Below are positions 16,146 through 22,894 of a DNA stretch of 48,084 bases, piece after piece. The first letter of the stretch is position 1. The number at the start of each line of letters is the position of its first letter. The DNA comes from Pseudomonadota bacterium (lineage in GTDB: Bacteria > Pseudomonadota > Gammaproteobacteria > Steroidobacterales > Steroidobacteraceae): NCBI GenBank assembly GCA_025357635.1, contig JANXOV010000051.1, positions 1 to 48,084 on the forward strand, read 5' to 3'. The notes under the pieces are model-generated. The model worked only from the letters and a program-made list of their open reading frames with translations, ran no database searches and had not been told where the DNA came from. The position numbers and the translations under genes are program-made.

Positions 16146-16649
16146 TTAATCCGCGGGTCTTCCTTGCGCCAGGCGCCGCAGGGCCGGACCGGCGACGCGG
16201 TGCAGCACCCACTGCTCGACGGGCTCCGCGCCCAGACTTTCGTAGAAATCGCGGGCCGAACGGTTCCAATCCAACACCCCCCATTCGAGGCGTCCGCAGC
16301 CGCGCTCGCACGCGATCTGCGCCAGATGCACAAGCAACGCCTTGCCGATGCCATGACCACGAAATTCAGGGCACACGAACAGGTCTTCCAGATAAATCCC
16401 GGGCCGGCCCAGAAAGGTGGAGAAATTGTGGAAAAACAGCGCAAAACCCGCAGCATCGCCGCCGCTGCGGGCCACCACCGACTCAATCACGGGGCGCGGA
16501 CCGAACAGCGCCTGATGCAGCAGATCTTCGGTGGCGACCACTTCGTGCAGGAGCTTCTCGTACTCCGCGAGGTCACGTATCAATCGCAGCAACAGAGGAA
16601 CATCGGCGGGCGTCGCGGATGTGATATCAAGGCCGGTGGCTTGGGTCAT
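16146..16649 (-). CDS. GNAT N-acetyltransferase, diamine acetyltransferase-like
   Basis: A 167-residue acetyl-CoA-dependent acetyltransferase. The acetyl-CoA loop is in LFVCPEFRGHGIGKALLVHL (about 90-110), preceded by GRPGIYLEDL, and followed by RLEWGVLDWNRSARDFYESLGA. This arrangement is typical of the spermidine/spermine or thialysine acetyltransferase branch. The substrate is therefore probably a polyamine or a small amine, but this is family inference. It starts 56 bases from the divergent gene at 16706. Confidence 0.88.
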   Translation of the reverse strand: MTQATGLDITSATPADVPLLLRLIRDLAEYEKLLHEVVATEDLLHQALFGPRPVIESVVARSGGDAAGFALFFHNFSTFLGRPGIYLEDLFVCPEFRGHGIGKALLVHLAQIACERGCGRLEWGVLDWNRSARDFYESLGAEPVEQWVLHRVAGPALRRLAQGRPAD

Positions 16650-16705
16650 GCAGGCTCGCTACCATAGGGCGGAATTTGCCATTTGACGAAGGGAGTTTAG
16701 CTGCT

Positions 16706-17629
16706 TTGAACGCGCGCGCACCGATCCTGCTGTCGCTGTCGATCTCCTCGCTGGCGCTTTCCTGCGGCACGCATGCATCCAGCGTGGAGGGCAGCCTGTC
16801 TTTTCCAAGCGGGTTCGTACCTGCGATGACCGTTTACGCCCGCGATGCCGACAGCTCGCGCCTGCACTCGGTGGCAACCCATGAGTCGCAGGCCACCTTC
16901 AAGCTGGAGCTTCCGCCGGGGCACTACACCTTCTTCGCTGAGCCCAGCCAGGCGGGCGCGCCGCAACTGTACGGCGCCTATACGCAGGCCGTCATCTGCA
17001 AGGCGCGCGCTACGCAGGAAGCCTGCGAAGACCATTCGCTGGTGATTGTCACCGTCGGTTCAGCGGACGTGAATGCGGGTGCGTCAGCGGCTCCTGCCAT
17101 CGGCGACTGGGCCATTCCGGACGAACTGGCCGACGAGTTCGATCACCTGCTGGGCAATCGGACCAACCCCAGCGTGCAGGAACTCGGCGCGCCGCGTTTT
17201 TCCGAATACCCCGCAGCGCATGCGGAGCCGCCGGCCCCTGCGATCCTGGATTTTTCCGCCGGCAACCTGCCACCGGACAAGCAGGCGCAGGTGCGCGAGG
17301 CCAATCCGACCGCACCGGATTTCGCAGGCACCCTGGCCGTTGCGAAGCTGCCGTGTGGGGACGCCTGTGTGGATGGGGTGTTGATCGATTGGCGCAATGG
17401 CAAAGTGCAGGCGCCGCCCGCACTGGCGCAAGTCGCCCAGGATCTGCCCTGCCGAGGCGATGAAGCCATTCTATTTCGCCGCGACAGCCGCCTGCTCAGT
17501 GTTACCCGCAAGCGCAACGGCGGCATTGCGACCCAGTACTTCGTCTGGAAGCCCGACGCCTCGGTACTGATTCAAACGGCGGAGTATCAGCGCTCGACCG
17601 AACGCTATTGCTCGCTGCAGCCGCCTTGA
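16706..17629 (+). CDS. Putative exported or lipoprotein, unknown function
   Basis: A 307-residue protein that I do not recognise. I start it at TTG 16706, which has GAAGGGAG (16688-16695) at good distance; an upstream TTG at 16676 is less well placed. The N-terminus (LNARAPILLSLSISSLALSC) is a signal sequence ending in a Cys, but the -3 residue makes the lipobox imperfect. Residues about 30-100 resemble a carboxypeptidase-regulatory-like beta-sandwich (VEGSLSFPSGFVPAMTVYAR, then LELPPGHYTFFAEP). The C-terminal part has four Cys (PCGDACVDG, LPCRGD) and may be disulfide-bonded. Confidence 0.72.
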   Translation: MNARAPILLSLSISSLALSCGTHASSVEGSLSFPSGFVPAMTVYARDADSSRLHSVATHESQATFKLELPPGHYTFFAEPSQAGAPQLYGAYTQAVICKARATQEACEDHSLVIVTVGSADVNAGASAAPAIGDWAIPDELADEFDHLLGNRTNPSVQELGAPRFSEYPAAHAEPPAPAILDFSAGNLPPDKQAQVREANPTAPDFAGTLAVAKLPCGDACVDGVLIDWRNGKVQAPPALAQVAQDLPCRGDEAILFRRDSRLLSVTRKRNGGIATQYFVWKPDASVLIQTAEYQRSTERYCSLQPP

Positions 17630-17645
17630 GCGCAGCCGCGCTGCG

Positions 17646-18563
17646 CTACTGCGCCACATACCAGCGAGTATCAATCCGGGTCAGGGTCACGTGGTCGTAG
17701 GGCAGGCCCTCGCCGTTGAGGTCGTAGAGGAGCTTGGAGCCGCCTTCCTCGACCTTCGGATTACGCGCCGCCGCCAGCTCCAGTCCGACACGGAACTTCT
17801 CGCGCGTCCGCTCATTCAGCTCGCAACTGCGCACGATGGCATCGAATGATTTCTGCGTCATGGCCTTGCTGAAGCCCGGTTCCATCACATCCAGAAAATA
17901 GGTCAGGCAATTGCCCTTGTGAAGCAGATCGATGCCGCGGGCCAGAAGCGCTTTCGCGGCCGGATCAGCCGGCGCCGCGACGGCCGGCGACCCCACCACC
18001 GGCGGCGCATCATCGGGCGCCGCGGCAAGAACGGAATCGATGTAAGCCTCGATGTTTGAGGCGACGGCCGCGCGCCATTCCTTGCCGCTGGGCAGCAGCG
18101 TCACGACCTGGATGATGGAGCGGCGGCGGATCCGCTCGACCTTCTCGAGCGACGCGCGCACCACCACATGCAGCATCTCGCCCTCCTTGACGCTGCCCAA
18201 TGCTTTGTACGTGTCATACACAGCGGTGCGGGATGGCAGACGCGCCATGATCGCGAGCAGCAGATTCTCCGGTGTCATGCGCCGCACATCATCGAGGCTG
18301 GGACCGGCCCCGAACAACGCGGCGCGCACCTGCTTGCGGCCGCTTTCCGCTTCGCGTTCAACGGCCAGCAGCACTTTGTCCCGGATTCGCTGCACTTCGC
18401 TGAACTGATACAAAATGACGGCGGCGCTGGGACCGCCGCTGGTGCTGAGCGCAACGAAGGCCTCTGCGGTCTTTTCAGGAGATTCGGCCTGCGCAAACAG
18501 CGACCAGGTCAGCATCAGAACGCCGCCGGCGAAACGCGGCAATCGCTGCATCTTGTGCTTCAT
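17646..18563 (-). CDS. Exported protein of unknown function
   Basis: A 305-residue protein with a signal peptide (MKHKMQRLPRFAGGVLMLTWSLF...AQA). The mature part is mostly helical, with a middle segment (GEMLHVVVRASLEKVERIRR) that reads like an NTF2-like or lumenal binding fold, an Ala/Pro linker at about 185-205, then a second helical half with Cys residues (GNCLTYFLDVM, IVRSCELNE). I recognise no family. It follows the NTF2-like gene by six bases on the same strand, so they are probably one operon. Confidence 0.7.
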   Translation of the reverse strand: MKHKMQRLPRFAGGVLMLTWSLFAQAESPEKTAEAFVALSTSGGPSAAVILYQFSEVQRIRDKVLLAVEREAESGRKQVRAALFGAGPSLDDVRRMTPENLLLAIMARLPSRTAVYDTYKALGSVKEGEMLHVVVRASLEKVERIRRRSIIQVVTLLPSGKEWRAAVASNIEAYIDSVLAAAPDDAPPVVGSPAVAAPADPAAKALLARGIDLLHKGNCLTYFLDVMEPGFSKAMTQKSFDAIVRSCELNERTREKFRVGLELAAARNPKVEEGGSKLLYDLNGEGLPYDHVTLTRIDTRWYVAQ

Positions 18564-18569
18564 GGGTGA

Positions 18570-18968
18570 TCAGTCTTTTAAATTAGTGTTGGAACCATGC
18601 ACATGCTTGATGCGCCAGTCGGCGCCCTCGCGCACCAATACGAAGCTACGGCGCGCAAGCAATCCATTGATAGGATAGGAAAACGTACACAGGGCTGCCT
18701 CACCGAAAATCTCGATGCGCGCATCGGTGAGGGAAAACCCGACGAAGGGGGGCCTGGCGCCGCCGGCTCTGAGCTTGTCAAAAAGCGCCGTGAGCCGCGC
18801 GAGAATCGCAGGCCTGCCAAGCGCGAGGCGCGGCGAGTTCAAGAACGGAAAAAACATGCTCGAGTCCTCGCTCCACACGCGTTCCAAACCGCTCGGCTCA
18901 CCCTGATCGATCGCCTCCAGCATGCGCTGGACGACCTGTTGCACGCGCGCTTTTTCATAGATCAGCAT
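18570..18968 (-). CDS. SnoaL/NTF2-like domain protein
   Basis: A 132-residue small cone-shaped alpha+beta protein of the NTF2-like superfamily. The helix VQQVVQRMLEAIDQGEPSGLERVW and the strands SMFFPFLNSPRLALGR, RIEIFGEAALCTFSY and RRSFVLVREGADWRIKHVHGS are typical of nuclear-transport-factor-2-like proteins with a DUF4440/SnoaL pattern. The function cannot be predicted from fold alone. GGAGG lies ten bases before the ATG. It is divergent from the DUF502 gene. Confidence 0.82.
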   Translation of the reverse strand: MLIYEKARVQQVVQRMLEAIDQGEPSGLERVWSEDSSMFFPFLNSPRLALGRPAILARLTALFDKLRAGGARPPFVGFSLTDARIEIFGEAALCTFSYPINGLLARRSFVLVREGADWRIKHVHGSNTNLKD

Positions 18969-19003
18969 CAGGTGTTTTCCTCCAGTTATGCGATGATAAA
19001 CCC

Positions 19004-19627
19004 ATGCGAAAGATATTGACGCTCACGATGCGCGGATTGGTGACGGTACTGCCTCTGGCCCTGACCGTCTATGTGATCTGGTGGCTGGTCAACTCGGTCG
19101 AGTCGCTGCTGCAGCGGATGCTGCTGGGACTCGGGGTGATTTCGCCGCAGCACTACTGGCCCGGGCTGGGACTGGTCACGGCATTTTTCCTGCTGCTGGC
19201 CATCGGCACGTTGGTCAATGCGTACGCCGGCAAACTGGTGTTGAATTTCTGGGACGAGCTGCTCGGCCGCATTCCTGTCATCAAGACCATTTACGGCAGC
19301 TTCCGCGACGTGGTCAGCATGCTGCCCTCAGGCAGTGGCGAGAAGCGCGACCTGCAGCGCGTGGTGCTGGCGCAATTCGGCGAGGCGCATGCCATCGGTT
19401 TCGTCACGCGCGAAGACATCCCCAACGCACTGCTCGCGCTCGGCGGTCAGGAGTGGGTGATGGTGTATTTTCCGCTCAGCTATGCCTTCGGCGGCTACAC
19501 CGTATTTCTGCCGCGCTCGCGCCTGCAGCCGCTGGACATCTCAGTCGAAGAAGCCATGCGGCTGGCCATCACCGCAGGTCTGACGGCAGGCGGCAGCCGC
19601 GCGAAGGGTGCGCCGACGGACTCATGA
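19004..19627 (+). CDS. DUF502 family membrane protein
   Basis: A 207-residue inner-membrane protein with two membrane helices (about 8-32, LVTVLPLALTVYVIWWLVNS, and 52-75, LGLVTAFFLLLAIGTLVNAYA). They are followed by the conserved DUF502 segment GRIPVIKTIYGSFRDVVSML and a soluble domain (FGEAHAIGFVTRED, YPLSY-type FPLSYAFGGYTVFLPR). The function is not established; it is common in Proteobacteria. Its stop overlaps the following start (ATGA), so it is coupled to the glutathione transferase gene. Confidence 0.9.
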   Translation: MRKILTLTMRGLVTVLPLALTVYVIWWLVNSVESLLQRMLLGLGVISPQHYWPGLGLVTAFFLLLAIGTLVNAYAGKLVLNFWDELLGRIPVIKTIYGSFRDVVSMLPSGSGEKRDLQRVVLAQFGEAHAIGFVTREDIPNALLALGGQEWVMVYFPLSYAFGGYTVFLPRSRLQPLDISVEEAMRLAITAGLTAGGSRAKGAPTDS

Positions 19628-20322
19628 TCGATTTGTATTATTGGAGCACGCCCAACGGGCACAAGATCACCTTGTTTCTGGAGGAAGCGGGGGTTCCCTA
19701 CACGCTCATTCCGGTGAACATCGCCAAGGGCGAACAATTCGCGCCGGAGTATCTGCGCATATCACCCAACAGCCGGATTCCGGCCATCATCGACAGGGAA
19801 CCCGAAGACGGTGGCGAACCGGTTTCGGTGTTCGAATCCGGCGCGATCCTGCTGTATCTGGCGGAGAAATTCGCACGCTTCCTGCCGCAGGCCCTGCGTG
19901 CACAGGTCGCGGCGAAAGAGTGGCTGTTCTGGCAGGTCGCAGGTCTTGGTCCCGTGGCGGCGCAGAATCAGCATTTCAACCGTTACGCGCCGGAAAGAAT
20001 CCCGTATGCGATCGAACGCTACGCGAAGGAAACCCACCGGCTGTACGGCGTATTGAACACGCGTTTGCAGGGCCGGGAATTCATCGCCGGGGAGTATTCC
20101 ATCGCGGACATGGCCACCTATCCGTGGATCGTGCCGCATCAGCCACAGGGACAGAATCTGGATGACTTTTCGAACCTGAAGCGCTGGTTCGACGCCATCG
20201 CCAGGCGGCCGGCGACGGTGCGCGCCTATGAACGCAGCAAGGAAGTGAACCCCAGCGCGGAAGTCACCGAAGAGTCGAGGAAGATCTTGTTCGGTCAGAC
20301 TGCGGCAACGCTGAAAACCTGA
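19624..20322 (+). CDS. Glutathione S-transferase, YfcG/YghU-like
   Basis: A 232-residue glutathione transferase family protein. The thioredoxin-like N-terminal domain has YYWSTPNGHKITLFLEEAG (residues 5-23); the TPNGHKI segment is the signature of the YfcG/YghU disulfide-bond oxidoreductases, which use bound glutathione without a catalytic Cys. The SRIPAIID and ESGAILLYLAEKF motifs form the glutathione site. The C-terminal helical domain holds EYSIADMATYPWI. It starts inside the DUF502 stop and its last 59 bases overlap a gene on the other strand. Confidence 0.92.
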   Translation: MIDLYYWSTPNGHKITLFLEEAGVPYTLIPVNIAKGEQFAPEYLRISPNSRIPAIIDREPEDGGEPVSVFESGAILLYLAEKFARFLPQALRAQVAAKEWLFWQVAGLGPVAAQNQHFNRYAPERIPYAIERYAKETHRLYGVLNTRLQGREFIAGEYSIADMATYPWIVPHQPQGQNLDDFSNLKRWFDAIARRPATVRAYERSKEVNPSAEVTEESRKILFGQTAATLKT

Positions 20323-20944
20323 GGCGCGACTTCACGGGCAGCTCGATCAGAATCTGGCGCCGCACCAGATTGGCATAGGAGCGGTGCTCGAGCATGGTGG
20401 GCTTCAAGGCAGCCGCCAGCTCGACCTCGCCGCAAAAATCCGCCCGGCTGTATTGCGAGAATATCTGGAAATACTGTGAATACAGATACTGGTAGCGCTC
20501 CAGCAGTTTGCAGCCATTGGCGTCGTTGACGGCATCGACCAGCACCTCGGCGCAATAGCCGCTGGATGCCGCCATGACGTACTGGCGGTGCTCGGTGATG
20601 ACGGCTTCACGGTAGTCCGTGCAGCCGTAGAACATGTTGAACAATTGCTGACGGTGGGCGCCGGTGATCTGGAAAGTTCGCAGATAGTCCACCATGCCGC
20701 GGCGGTGAATGAGCTGTACCGCCAGCTTGCGCAGGGCCATGGCCTGTTGAACGCGGCGCGAGCAATCAGCCACCTGGTGCATCTTGCGCGCATAACTGGA
20801 TTCCCACAGGCGGTACTGACGGCCGTCATCCAGCAGTCGCGAAACCGCTGCGCGGTAGTAGTCCGGCTGATCATCCGTTTTCCAAAGCGCGCGCTCGGAT
20901 TCGGTCATCAGCTGGACGAACGTGGCCGGTGCTGGGCGAATCAT
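20264..20944 (-). CDS. Unknown helical protein
   Basis: A 226-residue protein that I do not recognise. I start it at the ATG at 20944; the frame is open to a GTG at 20974, and MTESER at 20908 is also possible. It is rich in helices and aromatic residues (YLYSQYFQIFSQYSRADFCG) and has five scattered Cys. No signal peptide or membrane segment is seen. Its last 20 residues, encoded where it overlaps the glutathione transferase gene, are Ser/Arg-rich and look like incidental extension. The internal sequence (TGAHRQQLFNMFYGCTDYRE) looks like genuine protein. It follows tag by about 100 bases. Confidence 0.6.
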   Translation of the reverse strand: MIRPAPATFVQLMTESERALWKTDDQPDYYRAAVSRLLDDGRQYRLWESSYARKMHQVADCSRRVQQAMALRKLAVQLIHRRGMVDYLRTFQITGAHRQQLFNMFYGCTDYREAVITEHRQYVMAASSGYCAEVLVDAVNDANGCKLLERYQYLYSQYFQIFSQYSRADFCGEVELAAALKPTMLEHRSYANLVRRQILIELPVKSRLRFSALPQSDRTRSSSTLR

Positions 20945-21032
20945 CCGTTGTTCACATCCCTTCCTGCAGGCCACCGATGAGCCGGCGGCTCCGTCAACGC
21001 GCGTAGTCTGCTCCGCAAACTCAAACCCGTCG

Positions 21033-21055
21033 ATAGGTATTACCGCTATTTTTTT
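21033..21055 (+). terminator. Terminator-like hairpin and T-run on the plus strand
   Basis: ATAG-GTA...TAC-CG-CTAT forms a seven-pair stem with a two-base bulge, directly followed by seven T. On the plus strand this looks like an intrinsic terminator, though weak and A/T-rich. It would stop a transcript running antisense through the unknown gene before maoC. The T-run is also the complement of the tag 3' codons, so chance is possible. Confidence 0.3.
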
Positions 21056-21738
21056 GCGATCAGTCTGTCAGGCCGCGCGGAAGATTTGTGCGATGCGCCA
21101 GGATGTGCCGCGGCGGCCCAGCAGTGTCGCTGGTGCTCGTCGATCATGCCCACGGCCTGCATGAAAGCGTAACAAATCGTGGTGCCCACGAACTTGAAGC
21201 CCAGGCGCTTCAATTCCTTGCTCATGGCATCGCTTTGCGGCGAGGAAGCCTGAAAGTCCTTCAGCCGCGCCGGCCGCCGGCGCACGGATCGCCCAGCGGT
21301 GAACTGCCACAGCAGTGAATCGAAACGTTGGCCACGCTCCTTGATCTCCAGATACGCCCGGGCATTGCCGATGAATGCATCCACCTTGAGCCGGTTGCGC
21401 ACGATGCCCGCGTTATTCAGCAGCCGGATCCTGTCGGCCGCGTCGAAGGAAGCAATTTTGCGCGCATCGAAATGCGCGAAGGCGTTTCGATACGCCTCAC
21501 GCTTGCGCAGCACCGTGATCCAGCTCAACCCTGCCTGCGCGCCTTCCAGGCACAGCATTTCGAACAGCTGACGGTCCTCGTGCACCGGAACGCCCCACTC
21601 CTCATCGTGATAGCGCACGTACAAAGGATCCACGCCGCACCAGGCGCAGCGGCGTTTGCCATCTGAGTGGCGGACCGCGGTGCGTTCGCGCCAATCCGGG
21701 TCACGCGCCATACGGCCACGGTTCTTTTGGACATCCAT
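21046..21738 (-). CDS. tag: DNA-3-methyladenine glycosylase I
   Basis: A 230-residue base-excision repair enzyme that removes 3-methyladenine. The family core begins at KRRCAWCGVDPLYVRYHDEEWG, where the first Cys and the His after it match two of the zinc ligands of E. coli Tag. The other His/Cys ligands are in DEHQRHC near the C-terminus. The catalytic-pocket Glu is in LCLEGAQAGLSWITVLRKRE, followed by the conserved AFAHFDARKIA. I use the ATG at 21738; an ATG at 21711 would give a shorter leader, both upstream of the core. The end (IAKK) is unusually Lys/A-rich. Confidence 0.93.
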   Translation of the reverse strand: MDVQKNRGRMARDPDWRERTAVRHSDGKRRCAWCGVDPLYVRYHDEEWGVPVHEDRQLFEMLCLEGAQAGLSWITVLRKREAYRNAFAHFDARKIASFDAADRIRLLNNAGIVRNRLKVDAFIGNARAYLEIKERGQRFDSLLWQFTAGRSVRRRPARLKDFQASSPQSDAMSKELKRLGFKFVGTTICYAFMQAVGMIDEHQRHCWAAAAHPGASHKSSARPDRLIAKK

Positions 21739-21780
21739 GCATGACTTGCCCGTTCCCCCCTACTCGTGTCTGATGCGCCG

Positions 21781-22224
21781 ATGCGCTACTACGAAGACCT
21801 GCAGATCGGCGAGACGCGGACTTCCGCACCGCGAACACTGGCCCGCGAGGAGATGCTGGAGTTTGCGCGCCGCTACGATCCGCAATACTTTCACACCGAC
21901 GAGCAGGCTGCCAAGGAATCCATCTTCGGTGAGGTGATCGCCTCGGGAATTTTCACCATGGCGGTCTGGCGCCAGCTCGATCATCAGATCGCCGCAGACA
22001 TTCGCTGGATTTGCGGCATTGCGTGGGACGAGGTTCGCTGGCCGCTGGCGGTGCGTTCGGGCGATGTGGTGCGCGCGCGCTCGACCTGCATATCCAAGCG
22101 CGATTCGGCGTCTGATCCGCGGCGCGGAATCATCGTGACGCTGTATGAGTTGCTCAACCAGGACGATCGGTTGGTTTGGAGTGCGAAGAGCACCAATCTC
22201 ATCGAGCGCCGTCCGGCAGCTTAG
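21781..22224 (+). CDS. MaoC-like (R)-specific enoyl-CoA hydratase
   Basis: A 147-residue single hot-dog domain. The hydratase motif is present: RRYDPQYFHTDEQAA, with Asp and His at the positions of the catalytic pair, followed by GEVIASGIFTMAV. Such enzymes hydrate enoyl-CoA thioesters in fatty-acid, polyhydroxyalkanoate or short-chain metabolism; which applies here cannot be told. I chose ATG 21781, right before the typical RYYEDLQIGE opening; a GTG at 21766 adds five residues. Neither has a good ribosome binding site. The stop overlaps the stop of the opposite gene. Confidence 0.88.
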   Translation: MRYYEDLQIGETRTSAPRTLAREEMLEFARRYDPQYFHTDEQAAKESIFGEVIASGIFTMAVWRQLDHQIAADIRWICGIAWDEVRWPLAVRSGDVVRARSTCISKRDSASDPRRGIIVTLYELLNQDDRLVWSAKSTNLIERRPAA

Positions 22225-22673
22225 ATCCGGTTGGCCTGGCGGCGCGCCGTGTCGGCGTGCTTGTAGACGAGTTCGATGCGGTCCACGCCGCGAGTAATGC
22301 GCGCGGCGCGGCGGATTTCATGCATCAGGCGCAGCAGAACAGGATTGCCGGGACCCGCAGCCGCACCGGGCCTGGGCTCCACCACCACATGCAGCACCAC
22401 AAATCGCGCCTGCTCGAGCCGCACGAACACAGCGACGCCCACCGGGCGACCCAGGTCATTCACGGCAAACAGCGTCTGTACGTCCTTGACGCTGCCAACC
22501 CGAACCCGCAGCGCGCCTTCTTGTTCGTAGATTTCCGGCGCACCGTAGGTCTTGATCGACTGCTCGATGCCCACTCGGACGCGGTATTGATTGGCATTGA
22601 AAAACACCAATTGCTCCAGCGCGCCGCGCTGCTCGGGGACGAGTTTTGAAGTGACCCAGATTGCGGAACTCAA
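22221..22673 (-). CDS. Conserved-looking small protein, unknown function
   Basis: A 150-residue protein beginning at a TTG with AAGGAAG five bases upstream. It has alternating strands and helices (DVQTLFAVNDLGRPVGVAVF, ARFVVLHVVVEPRP, RLMHEIRRAARITRGVDRIE), loosely reminiscent of an acyltransferase-like fold, but without an acetyl-CoA loop. I do not recognise it. It converges with the MaoC gene (stops overlap by four bases) and is divergent from the receiver-TonB gene, sharing its upstream region and palindrome. Confidence 0.6.
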   Translation of the reverse strand: MSSAIWVTSKLVPEQRGALEQLVFFNANQYRVRVGIEQSIKTYGAPEIYEQEGALRVRVGSVKDVQTLFAVNDLGRPVGVAVFVRLEQARFVVLHVVVEPRPGAAAGPGNPVLLRLMHEIRRAARITRGVDRIELVYKHADTARRQANRI

Positions 22674-22707
22674 ATGTCTTCCTTTTAACGAGGTGAGTGC
22701 CGCAGGC

Positions 22708-22727
22708 TTGTGAGCGATCGGTCACAA
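22708..22727. promoter_or_regulatory. 20-bp near-perfect palindrome in a divergent promoter region
   Basis: TTGTGA-G-CGATCG-G-TCACAA is symmetric over 20 bases with one mismatched pair. The outer TGTGA/TCACA halves equal those of CRP-family sites, but the gap is 8 rather than 6 bases, so it is not a standard CRP site. It lies between the unknown gene at 22673 and the TonB fusion gene at 22895, with a TTGACG eight bases downstream. It is a strong operator candidate for either gene. Confidence 0.55.
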
Positions 22728-22894
22728 ATCCGTCTTGACGCACCGCAACATACATTGTCTCGCCCTGGAGACTCCGTATCGTATAGCGTCCCGCGCCAAT
22801 TGCTACTAGCGTCTGGCCATGGGCCAAAAATCCAGTGATTCGTGCGGCGCAACATCGATGCCCGGGGCTGAAATCGACGAAGGAGCTTGAAACA

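Noticed and set aside
16131-16148. Terminator between DUF4197 and GNAT genes
   Set aside because: Only a 4-bp CGCT/AGCG stem without a T-run.
22741-22800. Complete sigma-70 promoter after TTGACG at 22735
   Set aside because: No acceptable -10 element 16-18 bases away; only the TTGACG itself looks convincing.
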